From positions 1 through 47,587 of the forward strand of contig NZ_VOSW01000071.1 of NCBI RefSeq assembly GCF_009690905.1: a DNA stretch of 47,587 nucleotides, in the 5' to 3' direction. Of this stretch, positions 17,060 to 25,297 are shown piece after piece. A model generated the notes under the pieces. It was given only the letters and a program-made list of their open reading frames with translations. It ran no database searches and was not told the origin of the DNA. The translations under genes were made by a program, and so were the position numbers. Within the stretch, counting starts at the first letter, position 1. The number at the start of each line of letters is the position of its first letter. Source of the stretch: Paraburkholderia madseniana (GTDB taxonomy: Bacteria; Pseudomonadota; Gammaproteobacteria; Burkholderiales; Burkholderiaceae).

Positions 17060-17668
17060 GTGGCTTTCGCGGGTTCCCATGCCGGGCCGCCGACGCGCGG
17101 TTACCGCTCCCAGATTGTCGAAAACTGCTCGGCTTGTTCGATTGCGCTTCCTTTCCCGTTCGCGAACATTCACCTGCGGTCGTGCCTTCAGGCGGTGTTC
17201 CACCGACGGGCTACCATTTATAGCACGCCAACCACAATCGTGGCGTTTGCCAACACGCATGCCGCCGATATGTGGACGCAGACGGTCGCAGTTGTCGTAG
17301 TGCCGCCGGTCGCGACTGAACCGACCGGTCGTGGTCTCACGGCAATCACGCAGGACATTGCGAAGGTCAGCATCGACCTGGCGCACGTCGAGGCGCGTCG
17401 CTGCGTGGGCGAGTCCAGGGCTTTGCGTATCCGTAAGGGGGAACTCTCGGCCCAGTTGGCGGCGCTCAATGCCGTGGCGACAGAGGCCAAGCGTCGTGCG
17501 ACCGAACAGGAGCGGCCTCGCGACCAGGCCAATCGCGCGGAAGAATTGCGTGAGTCGCGTCGCGCCAATCCCGCGGCTCCGATGGCGTGTGATACTAAGC
17601 CGTCTATAGGAGTGCGACCACGAAGCCTTCCGTGGCATCTAGACGTTTTCTGTCGCGAGTGCAGGTAA
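17060..17668 (+). CDS. Doubtful hypothetical ORF
   Basis: A plus-strand frame of 202 codons. The first 70 look non-coding. From ATG 17271 onwards the content is better: a hydrophobic stretch (TVAVVVVPPVATEP), then a helical, charged segment (ELSAQLAALNAVATEAKRRA). No Shine-Dalgarno sequence is visible at either start, and its end overlaps the end of the minus-strand membrane protein. It may be a gene remnant. The opposite-strand frame (16979-17638) looks worse (Arg-rich). Confidence 0.3.
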   Translation: MAFAGSHAGPPTRGYRSQIVENCSACSIALPFPFANIHLRSCLQAVFHRRATIYSTPTTIVAFANTHAADMWTQTVAVVVVPPVATEPTGRGLTAITQDIAKVSIDLAHVEARRCVGESRALRIRKGELSAQLAALNAVATEAKRRATEQERPRDQANRAEELRESRRANPAAPMACDTKPSIGVRPRSLPWHLDVFCRECR

Positions 17669-18403
17669 TACGCCAGCTGAAGCTGTCACACGAGTTGGTT
17701 CTTCTTGTGCAGTTCCTTCGTTCCCGGAGGCTTTGGTCCGGCGCTTCCTGGGCCTAGGGGATGTCTCCGAGCGATCGGCGTCCCGGAGCCCCACTTTGGG
17801 GTGCGGTGGCGGATATACCGTATCGGCTTTGAGCAATCGGGCCGCGGCATCTGCGCGCAATGCAGCCTTTATAATCATTGGCATTGCAATCAGGTCGAGC
17901 GTGAGTAGCGCCGCCACCTTAATCGGCTCGATGAATTTGAAAACGATGCCGACGAATATCAGCGCGACATAGGGAACGATGGCAAGCAGTATCAAGGCTT
18001 GAAAGATCTGTTGAAGCGACAGCCTTGGTCTGGTTCGCGCATCCTTGAAGCATTTCTCATTGTGATGGAATTTGACGAGCACACCTGCCTGCTGAATGTT
18101 GCGAAGTAGTGTCAGTGGACTGTCACGCTCTAGCGCGAATCGAATTGCGTCACCGGGTAGCTCGATCCCTAGCATGTCCTTGACAGCAATTTGCAGCGCT
18201 CCCGAGGAAGCGCTACATCCGCCTTGCTTCCGGTTCATGATGTCGTACAGGCGCTTGGTGCGCCCTTGCGACAGTCTCAAATTCCCATTGCGAAATTTGG
18301 TCAAGGTAACGCCGATGACGATCGGAGCAGTTACGACCGACAATACGCCCATTGCAAGATGGCTTCGTGAAATCAAGTCGAGGATGGTCGTTATTGTGCT
18401 CAT
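17639..18403 (-). CDS. Hypothetical membrane protein
   Basis: A 254-aa protein. The frame is open to 18445, but ATG 18401-18403 has GGAG seven bases upstream and is preferred. It has one N-terminal hydrophobic helix (AMGVLSVVTAPIVIGVTL, about residues 17-34), a soluble segment of about 100 residues with Cys (KQGGCSASSG), then two membrane helices (LILLAIVPYVALIFVGIVF and VAALLTLDLIAMPMII, about 136-180) and a basic, Pro/Arg-rich cytoplasmic-looking tail. The family is not recognised. It follows the transcription terminator at 18648-18683, so it has its own promoter within 18404-18647. Confidence 0.7.
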   Translation of the reverse strand: MSTITTILDLISRSHLAMGVLSVVTAPIVIGVTLTKFRNGNLRLSQGRTKRLYDIMNRKQGGCSASSGALQIAVKDMLGIELPGDAIRFALERDSPLTLLRNIQQAGVLVKFHHNEKCFKDARTRPRLSLQQIFQALILLAIVPYVALIFVGIVFKFIEPIKVAALLTLDLIAMPMIIKAALRADAAARLLKADTVYPPPHPKVGLRDADRSETSPRPRKRRTKASGNEGTAQEEPTRVTASAGVLPALATENV

Positions 18404-18769
18404 GCTAGGCTCCGAGAATGCACGAATGTCGTCGCGCGACCCCAAGCTCCTAATATTACAGTTTCAGGATGCTGATTCCGGCGAATCTTTGGCAGTTCTC
18501 GTTGGTGTGCAACAAGAAGGTGCTGGAGTACGCAAAGGCATCTGTAGATGCGGCTGTTGGCCCTGCAAGCCGCTGGCGCAAGTCGGGTGTCCCGCTGCCA
18601 TTTCCGACTGAAGCAACCTTGTCAGCAGTCTGAAATCGTGTGTGATGAAAAAAAGAAGAGGAGTCAGGCAACTGGCTCCCCTCACCGGTGCAAGACCTGT
18701 CGATGATTGTCCGCGTTGAATGCCTGCATCAACCTCTTGTCGGTATCGCCAGCTTTCATACGCTTGAGT
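18404..18769. other. Intergenic region with terminator
   Basis: 366 bases between two minus-strand genes. It contains the terminator at 18648-18683 and must hold the promoter of the membrane-protein gene. Short frames on both strands here lack SD sequences and recognisable content. Confidence 0.5.
18648..18683 (-). terminator. Rho-independent terminator (minus strand)
   Basis: Read on the minus strand: GAGGGGAGCCAG, loop TTGC, CTGACTCCTC (10 bp with a two-base bulge), then TTCTTTTTTT. It lies 86 bases after the end of the IS-truncated gene and closes that operon. Confidence 0.75.
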
Positions 18770-19559
18770 CTATGCGTTGCGTGTTGCCAATACCTGTTCG
18801 ATCTCGAACAAGCGTTTTTCATCTGCATCACCAAGCTTGTATGCGTGTCGAATCGATGCGATCTTTTGCGATACACCTGTTTCTTCCCCTGGAATCTGCA
18901 TGAGGATTTCGGCAGCCTGAATCTGGAAATCGACTTGCTCAGGGTTTCTTGATGCCAGGTTGGAAATGGTATCGAAAGCTCGACGGTAATCGTTCTTCAG
19001 TAGAAAGCAGGAGACAAGATTGCATGATGCTTCGACATGGGGGGCTGGGGTGATGGTTCCGTTGTAGCATCCGTCTAGTAAGGCTTCACGCAAAACCTGC
19101 TGGTTCGGAGCGGTCAGGGTCAGCGTGATCAGTACACATACGCCAACATAGTCATGGACGGCAATGAGCTTTTTAAGGTCGGCGATCTTTTCATTGTCGT
19201 CCGCCAGCAACGAGGACCATCTCATCTCGATCTGGTGCTGAAGGTCGACGTAGTTGACCATGAAGGCTTTGGCACAGAACCCTATTCTCTGGTCAAAAAA
19301 TGCGCTCGCAAATGCGAGGAGGGCGATCGATTTCTCCCTCTCCGATAACTTTTCTACCAACGAACGAACTGTCTCATCATAGTCAGTGCGTGTTGTCCCA
19401 TTGTGATTGAGACGGAAAATTCCCTCTGCGCGGACATACGTTTTGAAGCGCGCAAGTATGGCTTCCAGCTCGATCTGCCAGTTTCCGTGCTGGGATTGAG
19501 TTTCGAGAAATGTCCGTGCCGATGTATGTGGCGCACTGGCAAAGAGGTGGCCGCGCAAA
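18770..19559 (-). pseudogene. 3' part of a gene cut by the IS element (TPR-like region)
   Basis: About 262 codons whose only apparent start is a TTG at the IS boundary, so the true N-terminus is missing. The product is helical, with pairs resembling TPR repeats near the end (DYRRAFDTISNLASRNPEQ and IRHAYKLGDADEKRL). It is on the same strand as the IS-truncated gene on the other side (20810-22336), which lacks its C-terminus. I infer that the two are halves of one gene of about 770 codons. The frames would be compatible if 1 or 4 bases of duplicated target are discounted. Function unknown. Confidence 0.65.
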
Positions 19560-19570
19560 TTCGGACAGTC
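19560..19570 (+). repeat. Left terminal inverted repeat of the IS3 element
   Basis: TTCGGACAGTC, matching the right end in reverse complement over 11 of 11 bases. Confidence 0.85.
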
Positions 19571-19629
19571 GGATAAGTGGAACGCTCGGGGCCTGAGCCG
19601 GCGATAATGCCGACAAAGGAACCTTGAAG

Positions 19630-19938
19630 ATGACGAAGAGAACCCGACGGACGCACTCAGCCGCGTTCAAAGCGAAAGTGGCGATGGCGGCGGTCAAGGG
19701 CGAGCGGACGCTAGCCGAACTGGCGCAGCAGTTCGATGTGCACCCGAACCAGATCACCGAATGGAAGCGGCAGTTGCAGGAACGTGCCGTCGAAGTGTTT
19801 GGCGCAGGTGGCGCGGCGTCGAGCGAGCCGCAAGTCGATTTGAAGGAGCTACATGCGAAGATCGGCCAACTCACGCTGGAGAACGATTTTTTAAGCGGCG
19901 CGCTCAACAAGGCGGGATTGCTGAGCGCAAAGCGATGA
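19630..19938 (+). CDS. IS3-family transposase OrfA
   Basis: A 102-aa protein; ATG 19630 has AAGGA upstream. It is a helix-turn-helix protein of the HTH_Tnp_1 type: RRTHSAAFKAKVAMAAVKGE, then TLAELAQQFDVHPNQITEWK, followed by a leucine-zipper-like helix (LKELHAKIGQLTLENDFL). It binds the IS ends and is the front part of the OrfAB transposase. It overlaps orfB by 4 bases (ATGA). Confidence 0.9.
   Translation: MTKRTRRTHSAAFKAKVAMAAVKGERTLAELAQQFDVHPNQITEWKRQLQERAVEVFGAGGAASSEPQVDLKELHAKIGQLTLENDFLSGALNKAGLLSAKR
19887..19893 (+). promoter_or_regulatory. Programmed -1 frameshift site, T TTT TTA
   Basis: A canonical slippery heptamer in the orfA frame (GAT TTT TTA). After slipping, the reading continues FFKRRAQQGG into orfB, which gives the OrfAB fusion expected for IS3-family transposases. 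Confidence 0.75.
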
Positions 19939-20765
19939 TAGATCGTACGCACGCATTGCCGGTCTCGCAGCAGGCGCGACTCGTTGGTATCGCAAGATCG
20001 AGCGTGTACTACCAGGCGCAACCGGTGAGCGAGGCAGACCAGTTGCTGATGCGCCGGATCGATGAACTGCACATGGAGTTTCCGTTTGCGGGAGCGCGGA
20101 TGCTGGCGCGCCTGCTGCGTCGCGAGGGACACGAGATTGGCCGCAGGCGCGTGCGCACGCTGATGAAGCGCATGGGTATCGAGGCGCTGTACTGCAAGCC
20201 GAACACGAGCCGACGCAATGCGCAGCACAAGATCTGGCCGTATCTGCTGCGGGGCATGACGATCAATCGGGCAAACCAGGTCTGGGCACTGGATACGAGT
20301 TATATCCCGATGGCACGCGGCTTTGTGTATCTGACCGCCGTGGTGGACTGGGCCAGCCGGAAGGTACTGGCCCACCGCGTAGCGATCACGATGGAGGCGA
20401 TGCACGCTGTCGAGGCGTTGGAAGAAGCGTTCGCGAAGCACGGGCAACCGGAGATCGTCAATACCGACCAGGGCAGCCAGTTCACCGCGACAGTGTTCAC
20501 CGAGGCCGTGCTCAGCCGGGGTATCAGCTTGTCCATGGACGGCAAAGGTGCCTGGCGAGACAATGTGTTCGTCGAGCGCGTGTGGCGAAGCGTGAAATAT
20601 GAAGAGGTGTATCTGAAAGCCTATGAATCGGTCGGCCACGCCCGGCGCTCAATCGGCGATTACATCAATCTATATAACCAGAGACGACCTCATTCGAGTC
20701 TGGAAGACCGCACGCCGGATGAGGCATACTTCGCGACGCTGCCTGCGATCAAATTGGCAGCATGA
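19935..20765 (+). CDS. IS3-family transposase OrfB (DDE)
   Basis: 276 aa from ATG 19935, or the C-terminal part of OrfAB through the -1 frameshift. It has an HTH_21-like region (ELHMEFPFAGARMLARLLRR) followed by a DDE integrase core: WALDTSY (first Asp), VNTDQGSQF (second Asp) and VFVERVWRSVKYEEVY (Glu), ending with the typical YNQRRPHSSLEDRTPDEAY. Intact. Confidence 0.95.
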   Translation: MIDRTHALPVSQQARLVGIARSSVYYQAQPVSEADQLLMRRIDELHMEFPFAGARMLARLLRREGHEIGRRRVRTLMKRMGIEALYCKPNTSRRNAQHKIWPYLLRGMTINRANQVWALDTSYIPMARGFVYLTAVVDWASRKVLAHRVAITMEAMHAVEALEEAFAKHGQPEIVNTDQGSQFTATVFTEAVLSRGISLSMDGKGAWRDNVFVERVWRSVKYEEVYLKAYESVGHARRSIGDYINLYNQRRPHSSLEDRTPDEAYFATLPAIKLAA

Positions 20766-20798
20766 CCGCCCCGGACGTTCCACTTAAAAATCTCAGAA

Positions 20799-20809
20799 GA
20801 CTGTCCGAA
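20799..20809 (-). repeat. Right terminal inverted repeat of the IS3 element
   Basis: GACTGTCCGAA, the exact reverse complement of the left end. Confidence 0.85.
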
Positions 20810-22336
20810 CGAGTGAGGCCACCTCTCAATCTCACCGAGCACCCGACAGGTTAGAAAGGTCCGTAAGGGGGATAGGTTATGGTTGCCTCGTGCGTACCGG
20901 ACAAGCGCTTCGACAAGTTGGTAGGGTGTAAGGCCAGCACAGACTTGAATCAGCTCGAGGAGACTGATGAACTCGGGGTCGCTGACACCACTTGTTAGGG
21001 TGATGGTAAGGAATTGATGGGCGTGTCTGAATTTATGGTGCGATTGATTGTAGCCCTGACTGAAATGCTCGGTCTCTTCGATGGTCTCGACGACCGCAGA
21101 TGCCATGAATGCATGCTGGAAGAACTGGCGAGCATCTCCCTTTTGGGAGTCGTTCCCCGCTATCCAACGAAGCAGATTTTGGTGGTAAGCACTTTCGTCG
21201 TCGATTGCCTGGTGTCCAATCGGGACGAGACTGGCGGGAGAGTCGCCTGTATATGAGATGGCGTGGGCGCCGGCCATTGTGACGCCGTACATACGAACGC
21301 CGTCCGCTGCGTACGACCGTAAGAATAAGACGTTGCGGCAAGTCTTGAGAAAGGCGGCAAGCATACGCTCATAAAGCCTCAACCCTCGATCCAGATCATA
21401 GGCATCAAGGTCAGCGATGAGCGACGTTATAGTGGGGGTATCGCTCGCTTCGATATGGGCGCCAATGTGGTTCCGTACTTCTCGTGTCAACTGCGATTCG
21501 GTATCGAAGTTTGACGCTGAGACGAAATCGTTGATTGGTGACGCAGACTGACCGGAGGCCTCAACCAACATGTCCAGGCCGTCCATCTCCTGAGGAGCAC
21601 CGGATTGTAACTGACGCGTGACAAGACAGTCGCAGAAACTGACAATATCGGTAACGAGGCGCGCCTTGACGATTCTGGCGATACTGGGAGGCGAACTCAA
21701 TGCTTGGAGAAGATCTCGTTCGAGTGTGATCCAGCGGCGGATCAATGCCAGTTGTGCTGCTCTCGAATGCACGGGCGTTAAATTTAACGCGGCGCTCGTA
21801 TTGTTGCGGGTCACTGCAAGTGAGTCTGCTCCAAGCTCAATGCCAGTGCGGCTGTCGAGGCCGCGTTGATAGGACTGGAGCTGCGCCAGTAGACTGGCGT
21901 CGGTGATTTCTGCCGGCTCAGCGTACGGGATGTATCCTTGCAGGTTAAATGCCGACAGGCCGTCGTATACCTGGCGCGCCCCGTCAACGAAGAATCCGAT
22001 CTTGCCGATCTCGATGTCGTTCCACAGTTCGATGCGTTCGCCAAAATCGACGTCTTGGACATGGGCGCCGAGCCGGTCTCTAGACATCTGAAAATACTCA
22101 TCAAACGTGTCTGCATAAGCCTCTTTCGTTTTATGAAATTCCTGCGTATCGTGTCCGGCAACATTTAGCGGCTTGCGGAGACTGCGGACGATATCGATGA
22201 AGCTCCTGGCTCGGATGAGAATATGGCGAGCAAGGGTGCGGCTTACGAAGGGATCTGTGAGATGCTCCGTCAAATACAGCGTGATTTGCATCTCTTCTAG
22301 GGTGAATCGAAGCTTTTCTGTTCGAATAGCGATCAT
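20810..22336 (-). pseudogene. 5' part of a gene cut by the IS element
   Basis: About 509 codons from ATG 22334-22336 to the IS edge. The frame then runs 40 codons into the IS and stops at 20690, so the native C-terminus is lost. The product is largely helical and soluble, with few motifs; I see no catalytic signature. LTEHLTDPFVSRTLARHILI near the start and YQNLLRWIAGNDSQKGDARQ in the middle are representative. It is the third gene of an operon with the two small membrane proteins upstream (68-base gap). Its missing part is probably the frame at 18770-19559. Confidence 0.7.
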
Positions 22337-22404
22337 GATCTAGGTGACTGATAGCAAGCCAATAGCGAGCTGCGGAGTGACTGGCGCGGCAGAGGCGGTT
22401 TTCC

Positions 22405-22689
22405 CTATAGTACGTTGCCGACAACAGTTGTGATCGCGGCTAGGGAAACGGAGACGGCTGTCCACCGTGCAGCACGTTGATTGAGTACAGCCGCTGTGTT
22501 GCCGGCCTGCTGTATCCCGGTGAGCCAGTCATTTATGGCCTGAAGTGGATCGCCGGGTTCGATACCGCCGTTATGCACCGAGGCAGGAGCGATGATCGAC
22601 ACCTTGCTGGCTCGGCCCCACAGACCCGCAGCGTATACACCGGTCAGCGCCGTCAACATTGTCAAGAATTCTGTTGGGGATGACGTCAT
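22405..22689 (-). CDS. Small hypothetical membrane protein
   Basis: A 94-aa protein. ATG 22687-22689 has AAAGGAG nine bases upstream and is preferred over the start of the open frame at 22755. The first 25 residues are moderately hydrophobic (LTMLTALTGVYAAGLWG), the middle is soluble, and the C-terminus ends in a hydrophobic helix (WTAVSVSLAAITTVVGNVL), suggesting one or two membrane segments. It is the second gene of a minus-strand operon (31 bases after 22721, 68 before the next). The family is not recognised. Confidence 0.65.
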   Translation of the reverse strand: MTSSPTEFLTMLTALTGVYAAGLWGRASKVSIIAPASVHNGGIEPGDPLQAINDWLTGIQQAGNTAAVLNQRAARWTAVSVSLAAITTVVGNVL

Positions 22690-22720
22690 GCGACATGCTC
22701 CTTTCGATTGAGGCTGTGCG

Positions 22721-23338
22721 TTAGAGGTGTCTACGGATCTGCGATGTGAATTCACCTGGCGCTACCTCTTCAATTTGCTCGGCGAGGGCGATGGAAATTC
22801 TCAGACTGTCGCCGCGGTATTTTTCAAAGATTTTCCGATGCTTCAAGACGAAGGCATCACCTGTAAGGTCAGGGTCGCCGGCGAAGATGCGAGAGGCGCC
22901 GATAGCAATTCTGCGTAGATACAGTACTTCTTCCATCTTTCCCAGGGCGGTCACCGCGACTGTCGGAAACGCCGCGAGCATGTCAGCAATATAGCGAAAC
23001 TCTGCCGCCGCATCAGGATAGATCGTCGTTTCGACTCGATTGGATTTTTCAAAATTCGAGAGGACGCGTATCTGTGCCAGTTCCGCCGCGAGCTGCTGCA
23101 GTCCGAGGAGTTCTCTCGCCTGGTCCGCAATTGCGATCCGTGCAAGTCTGTTCCTTTCAGCCTGGATCTGGTATCTCGCCACCCCAAACGCGCCTATGAC
23201 AGCGGCCACTGTACCTACCGCTTGTGCCCAACTGGCCGCTGAGGAGCTATCCGCAGGTGGAAACCGAATAAACCATCCGATACATGCCCCGGCGAAAAAG
23301 GCTGCGGCAAAAAGAAACTTTCCACTTAGATGACCCAT
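22721..23338 (-). CDS. Hypothetical membrane-anchored protein
   Basis: A 205-aa protein. ATG 23336-23338 follows GGAG at good spacing and is preferred over 23407. It has two N-terminal hydrophobic helices (KFLFAAAFFAGACIGWFI and WAQAVGTVAAVIGAFGVARY), then a charged coiled-coil-like helix (QIQAERNRLARIAIADQARELL) and a helical cytoplasmic domain. This two-helix plus coiled-coil layout is common in membrane proteins linked to defence islands. It is the first gene of the operon that ends at the IS. Confidence 0.7.
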   Translation of the reverse strand: MGHLSGKFLFAAAFFAGACIGWFIRFPPADSSSAASWAQAVGTVAAVIGAFGVARYQIQAERNRLARIAIADQARELLGLQQLAAELAQIRVLSNFEKSNRVETTIYPDAAAEFRYIADMLAAFPTVAVTALGKMEEVLYLRRIAIGASRIFAGDPDLTGDAFVLKHRKIFEKYRGDSLRISIALAEQIEEVAPGEFTSQIRRHL

Positions 23339-23436
23339 ACACGAACTCCGATGCTTGTTATCTGCTTCGCTGGCAATTGATACGACGTGCGGTGCTTGCG
23401 TGACCATGGATTAGCCTTATCGTCTCGGCCGTAGGA

Positions 23437-25026
23437 GTGTCGAACGACCGAACGGCCTTTTTGGATGAGCGCCCTCACGTGATACAAATCTGGGCGGACT
23501 ATCTTGACAAGCGGGCGGCCGGTGCGATCGCAACACCAATTCCGAACGTTGCCTGGGTTCACGCCGAGTCGCAAGTTATTTGCACAATTCAAAAAATGAA
23601 GAACATCCTTTTTACATTCCTGCTGCCTTACATTTCCACTTCGCTAGGCGCTGCGTACAACATTCAACAAGCGCTTGACGGTCTTGGATTGCATTCCATC
23701 AACTTTGTGGAGCGCGATCCACAGGGCGGTATTGTGACGAGCTACTGGTCTGCACAAGAGGCGACGATGCCCATTTTCGGCTTGCTCATTGTGGGAACAG
23801 TCTGCATCGCTTGCTGGACGATACTATCCGGCTATGTCGTCGCAAGAAAAAGAGGCGCTGTGTATGCGAGTGCGCTAATCGTAGTTCCCGGAGCCTTGAG
23901 CCTTGCCTCGCTTTGGCCCGAGCTTTCCCCCGTGCCGGAAAGGTACTATGCCGAAAGTGCAGGGGTATACGGAAGTACGATTGGGACAGTGACGTTGGTC
24001 ATTGAGGGGATGTTGCTAGGGTGGAGCACGTCGATTCTGCTCGTCGACATTTGCCGCTTCAGAAAAAACTTCTGGCACCTGTACGATCACGTTTGGACTG
24101 CATTGGGCCTTTTGGCGGCCATTTTCTTTGTAGTAGACGCGCAGACGAACGAGCACATCGCCGAGTGGCGGGCAAGTTCCAGCACCTCTCAGACCGCAAG
24201 CGCGTACCTGCTTAAGCAGACCATGGCATATAAGGCCTGGTGCCGCGAAAGTGGGCACGACAACACATTGTCATGCCAATGGGCTTCGGACGTACAGCAA
24301 ATGCTGCTGGAATACACGACCGACATCCCCGTGATCTTTGAGGCGTTTGGACCGAAGTCGTCAGCAGATCTGTATAAAGGGAACGGAAGGCAATTTGACG
24401 CTCAGGATATCCTGACCATCCGACGAGAGATCGCTGCATACAACCGGGTGATCTGCCCGATCCAGGACCTGGGCAAGGGCGTACAGAAACTTGCACCTAC
24501 GTCAGAACGTTGTCAAATGACGCCCCCCATGTTCTGTACGGCATATCCTGATCCTATCGACGGCAAGATCAATCACGACGAGATGCTTGCGACTATGGCG
24601 ATTTCGAGCGAGTGCATCATTCCTGCACTGGTCGACTTTCGCAACACTCAGGAGCGTCTCAATAAACAGGTTAGCAGCGACACGAGAGGGAAAACCTATA
24701 GGTGGCTTTACTATCTGATCTTTTCGGCCCTCGTCGGCGCAAAGATCGCAGGCTCCACGGTCAAGCTGGTAGAGATGGACGATAGAGAAGACTCGGAAAC
24801 ACGTCGTGGCTTTTATGCCCTGCGCAAGCTCGCCGTGTTGCCGCTGCAATTCATTCGCTACATGTGGCGATGGATTTGCGCATGCTTTGGACTGATGCAT
24901 AGACTCGCGTCGATCCTCATTCACAGCTTGCGATGGTTATCGACACGCATGTATAGGGTGTTCGCGACACGCCGCACAATTAAGTCAGAAATCGGGGAGC
25001 AGTCGCGCAAGCGCGACTCAGAATAG
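23437..25026 (+). CDS. Hypothetical multi-pass membrane protein
   Basis: Up to 529 aa. The first possible start, GTG 23437, has AGGA abutting it and no room for an SD. ATG 23596 (MKNILFTFLLPYIST) also lacks an SD but starts directly with a membrane helix and may be the real start (476 aa). Five or six hydrophobic helices follow (PIFGLLIVGTVCIACWTIL, VYASALIVVPGALSLASLW, VWTALGLLAAIFFVVDA and others). An extracytoplasmic domain of about 190 residues contains six or more Cys, then a final helix (WLYYLIFSALVGAKIAG) and a basic tail. Divergent from the operon at 23338. The family is not recognised. Confidence 0.65.
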   Translation: MSNDRTAFLDERPHVIQIWADYLDKRAAGAIATPIPNVAWVHAESQVICTIQKMKNILFTFLLPYISTSLGAAYNIQQALDGLGLHSINFVERDPQGGIVTSYWSAQEATMPIFGLLIVGTVCIACWTILSGYVVARKRGAVYASALIVVPGALSLASLWPELSPVPERYYAESAGVYGSTIGTVTLVIEGMLLGWSTSILLVDICRFRKNFWHLYDHVWTALGLLAAIFFVVDAQTNEHIAEWRASSSTSQTASAYLLKQTMAYKAWCRESGHDNTLSCQWASDVQQMLLEYTTDIPVIFEAFGPKSSADLYKGNGRQFDAQDILTIRREIAAYNRVICPIQDLGKGVQKLAPTSERCQMTPPMFCTAYPDPIDGKINHDEMLATMAISSECIIPALVDFRNTQERLNKQVSSDTRGKTYRWLYYLIFSALVGAKIAGSTVKLVEMDDREDSETRRGFYALRKLAVLPLQFIRYMWRWICACFGLMHRLASILIHSLRWLSTRMYRVFATRRTIKSEIGEQSRKRDSE

Positions 25027-25297
25027 GGAAACGGCACAGTCAGCGCACTGGAGGAGATAGGCGGGCTCGCCAACGCCGCAATTCCGCAATCACAGGTTGG
25101 CACAGCACCCGGAGATACCTGCGGAAAGATGAGTAGCGCACCAAATTCACGCTGGTCCGGGTGGCAGGCCATATCCAACGTTGGTGAGAGTGCCGACCGA
25201 TAGCGAACACGTCACGATCCTGCCGCGATAAAGGGGAGCGTGGAAAGCACAAATCCTATGTGTTCTTTCCTCATCCATTCCTTTCGCGGCGTGTGTT

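Larger units (their letters stand above)
19560..20809 (+). mobile_element. Complete IS3-family insertion sequence
   Basis: About 1250 bp. Terminal inverted repeats begin TTCGGACAGTC at 19560 and, on the other strand, at 20809. A second shared block (AAGTGGAACG, then CGGGGC) lies further in at both ends with different spacing. It carries orfA and orfB, with a T TTT TTA slippery site. No target-site duplication is visible (left flank GCAAA, right flank CGAGT), which suggests a later rearrangement or an old insertion. Both ORFs are intact, so it may still be active. Confidence 0.9.

Noticed and set aside
820..17400. Similar phrases IDLAHVDARR (near 831) and IDLAHVEARR (near 17370) in two weak plus-strand frames
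   Set aside because: The match is only about ten residues, both frames are doubtful, and the flanks do not align, so it is probably coincidence.
16979..17638. 219-codon minus-strand frame
   Set aside because: Arg/His-rich with no domain or SD; more like a chance frame than the weak plus-strand candidate opposite.
19383..20639. 418-codon minus-strand open frame across the IS element
   Set aside because: It is antisense to the well-supported transposase genes and its product is rich in His, Arg and Pro, as expected of a shadow in GC-rich DNA.
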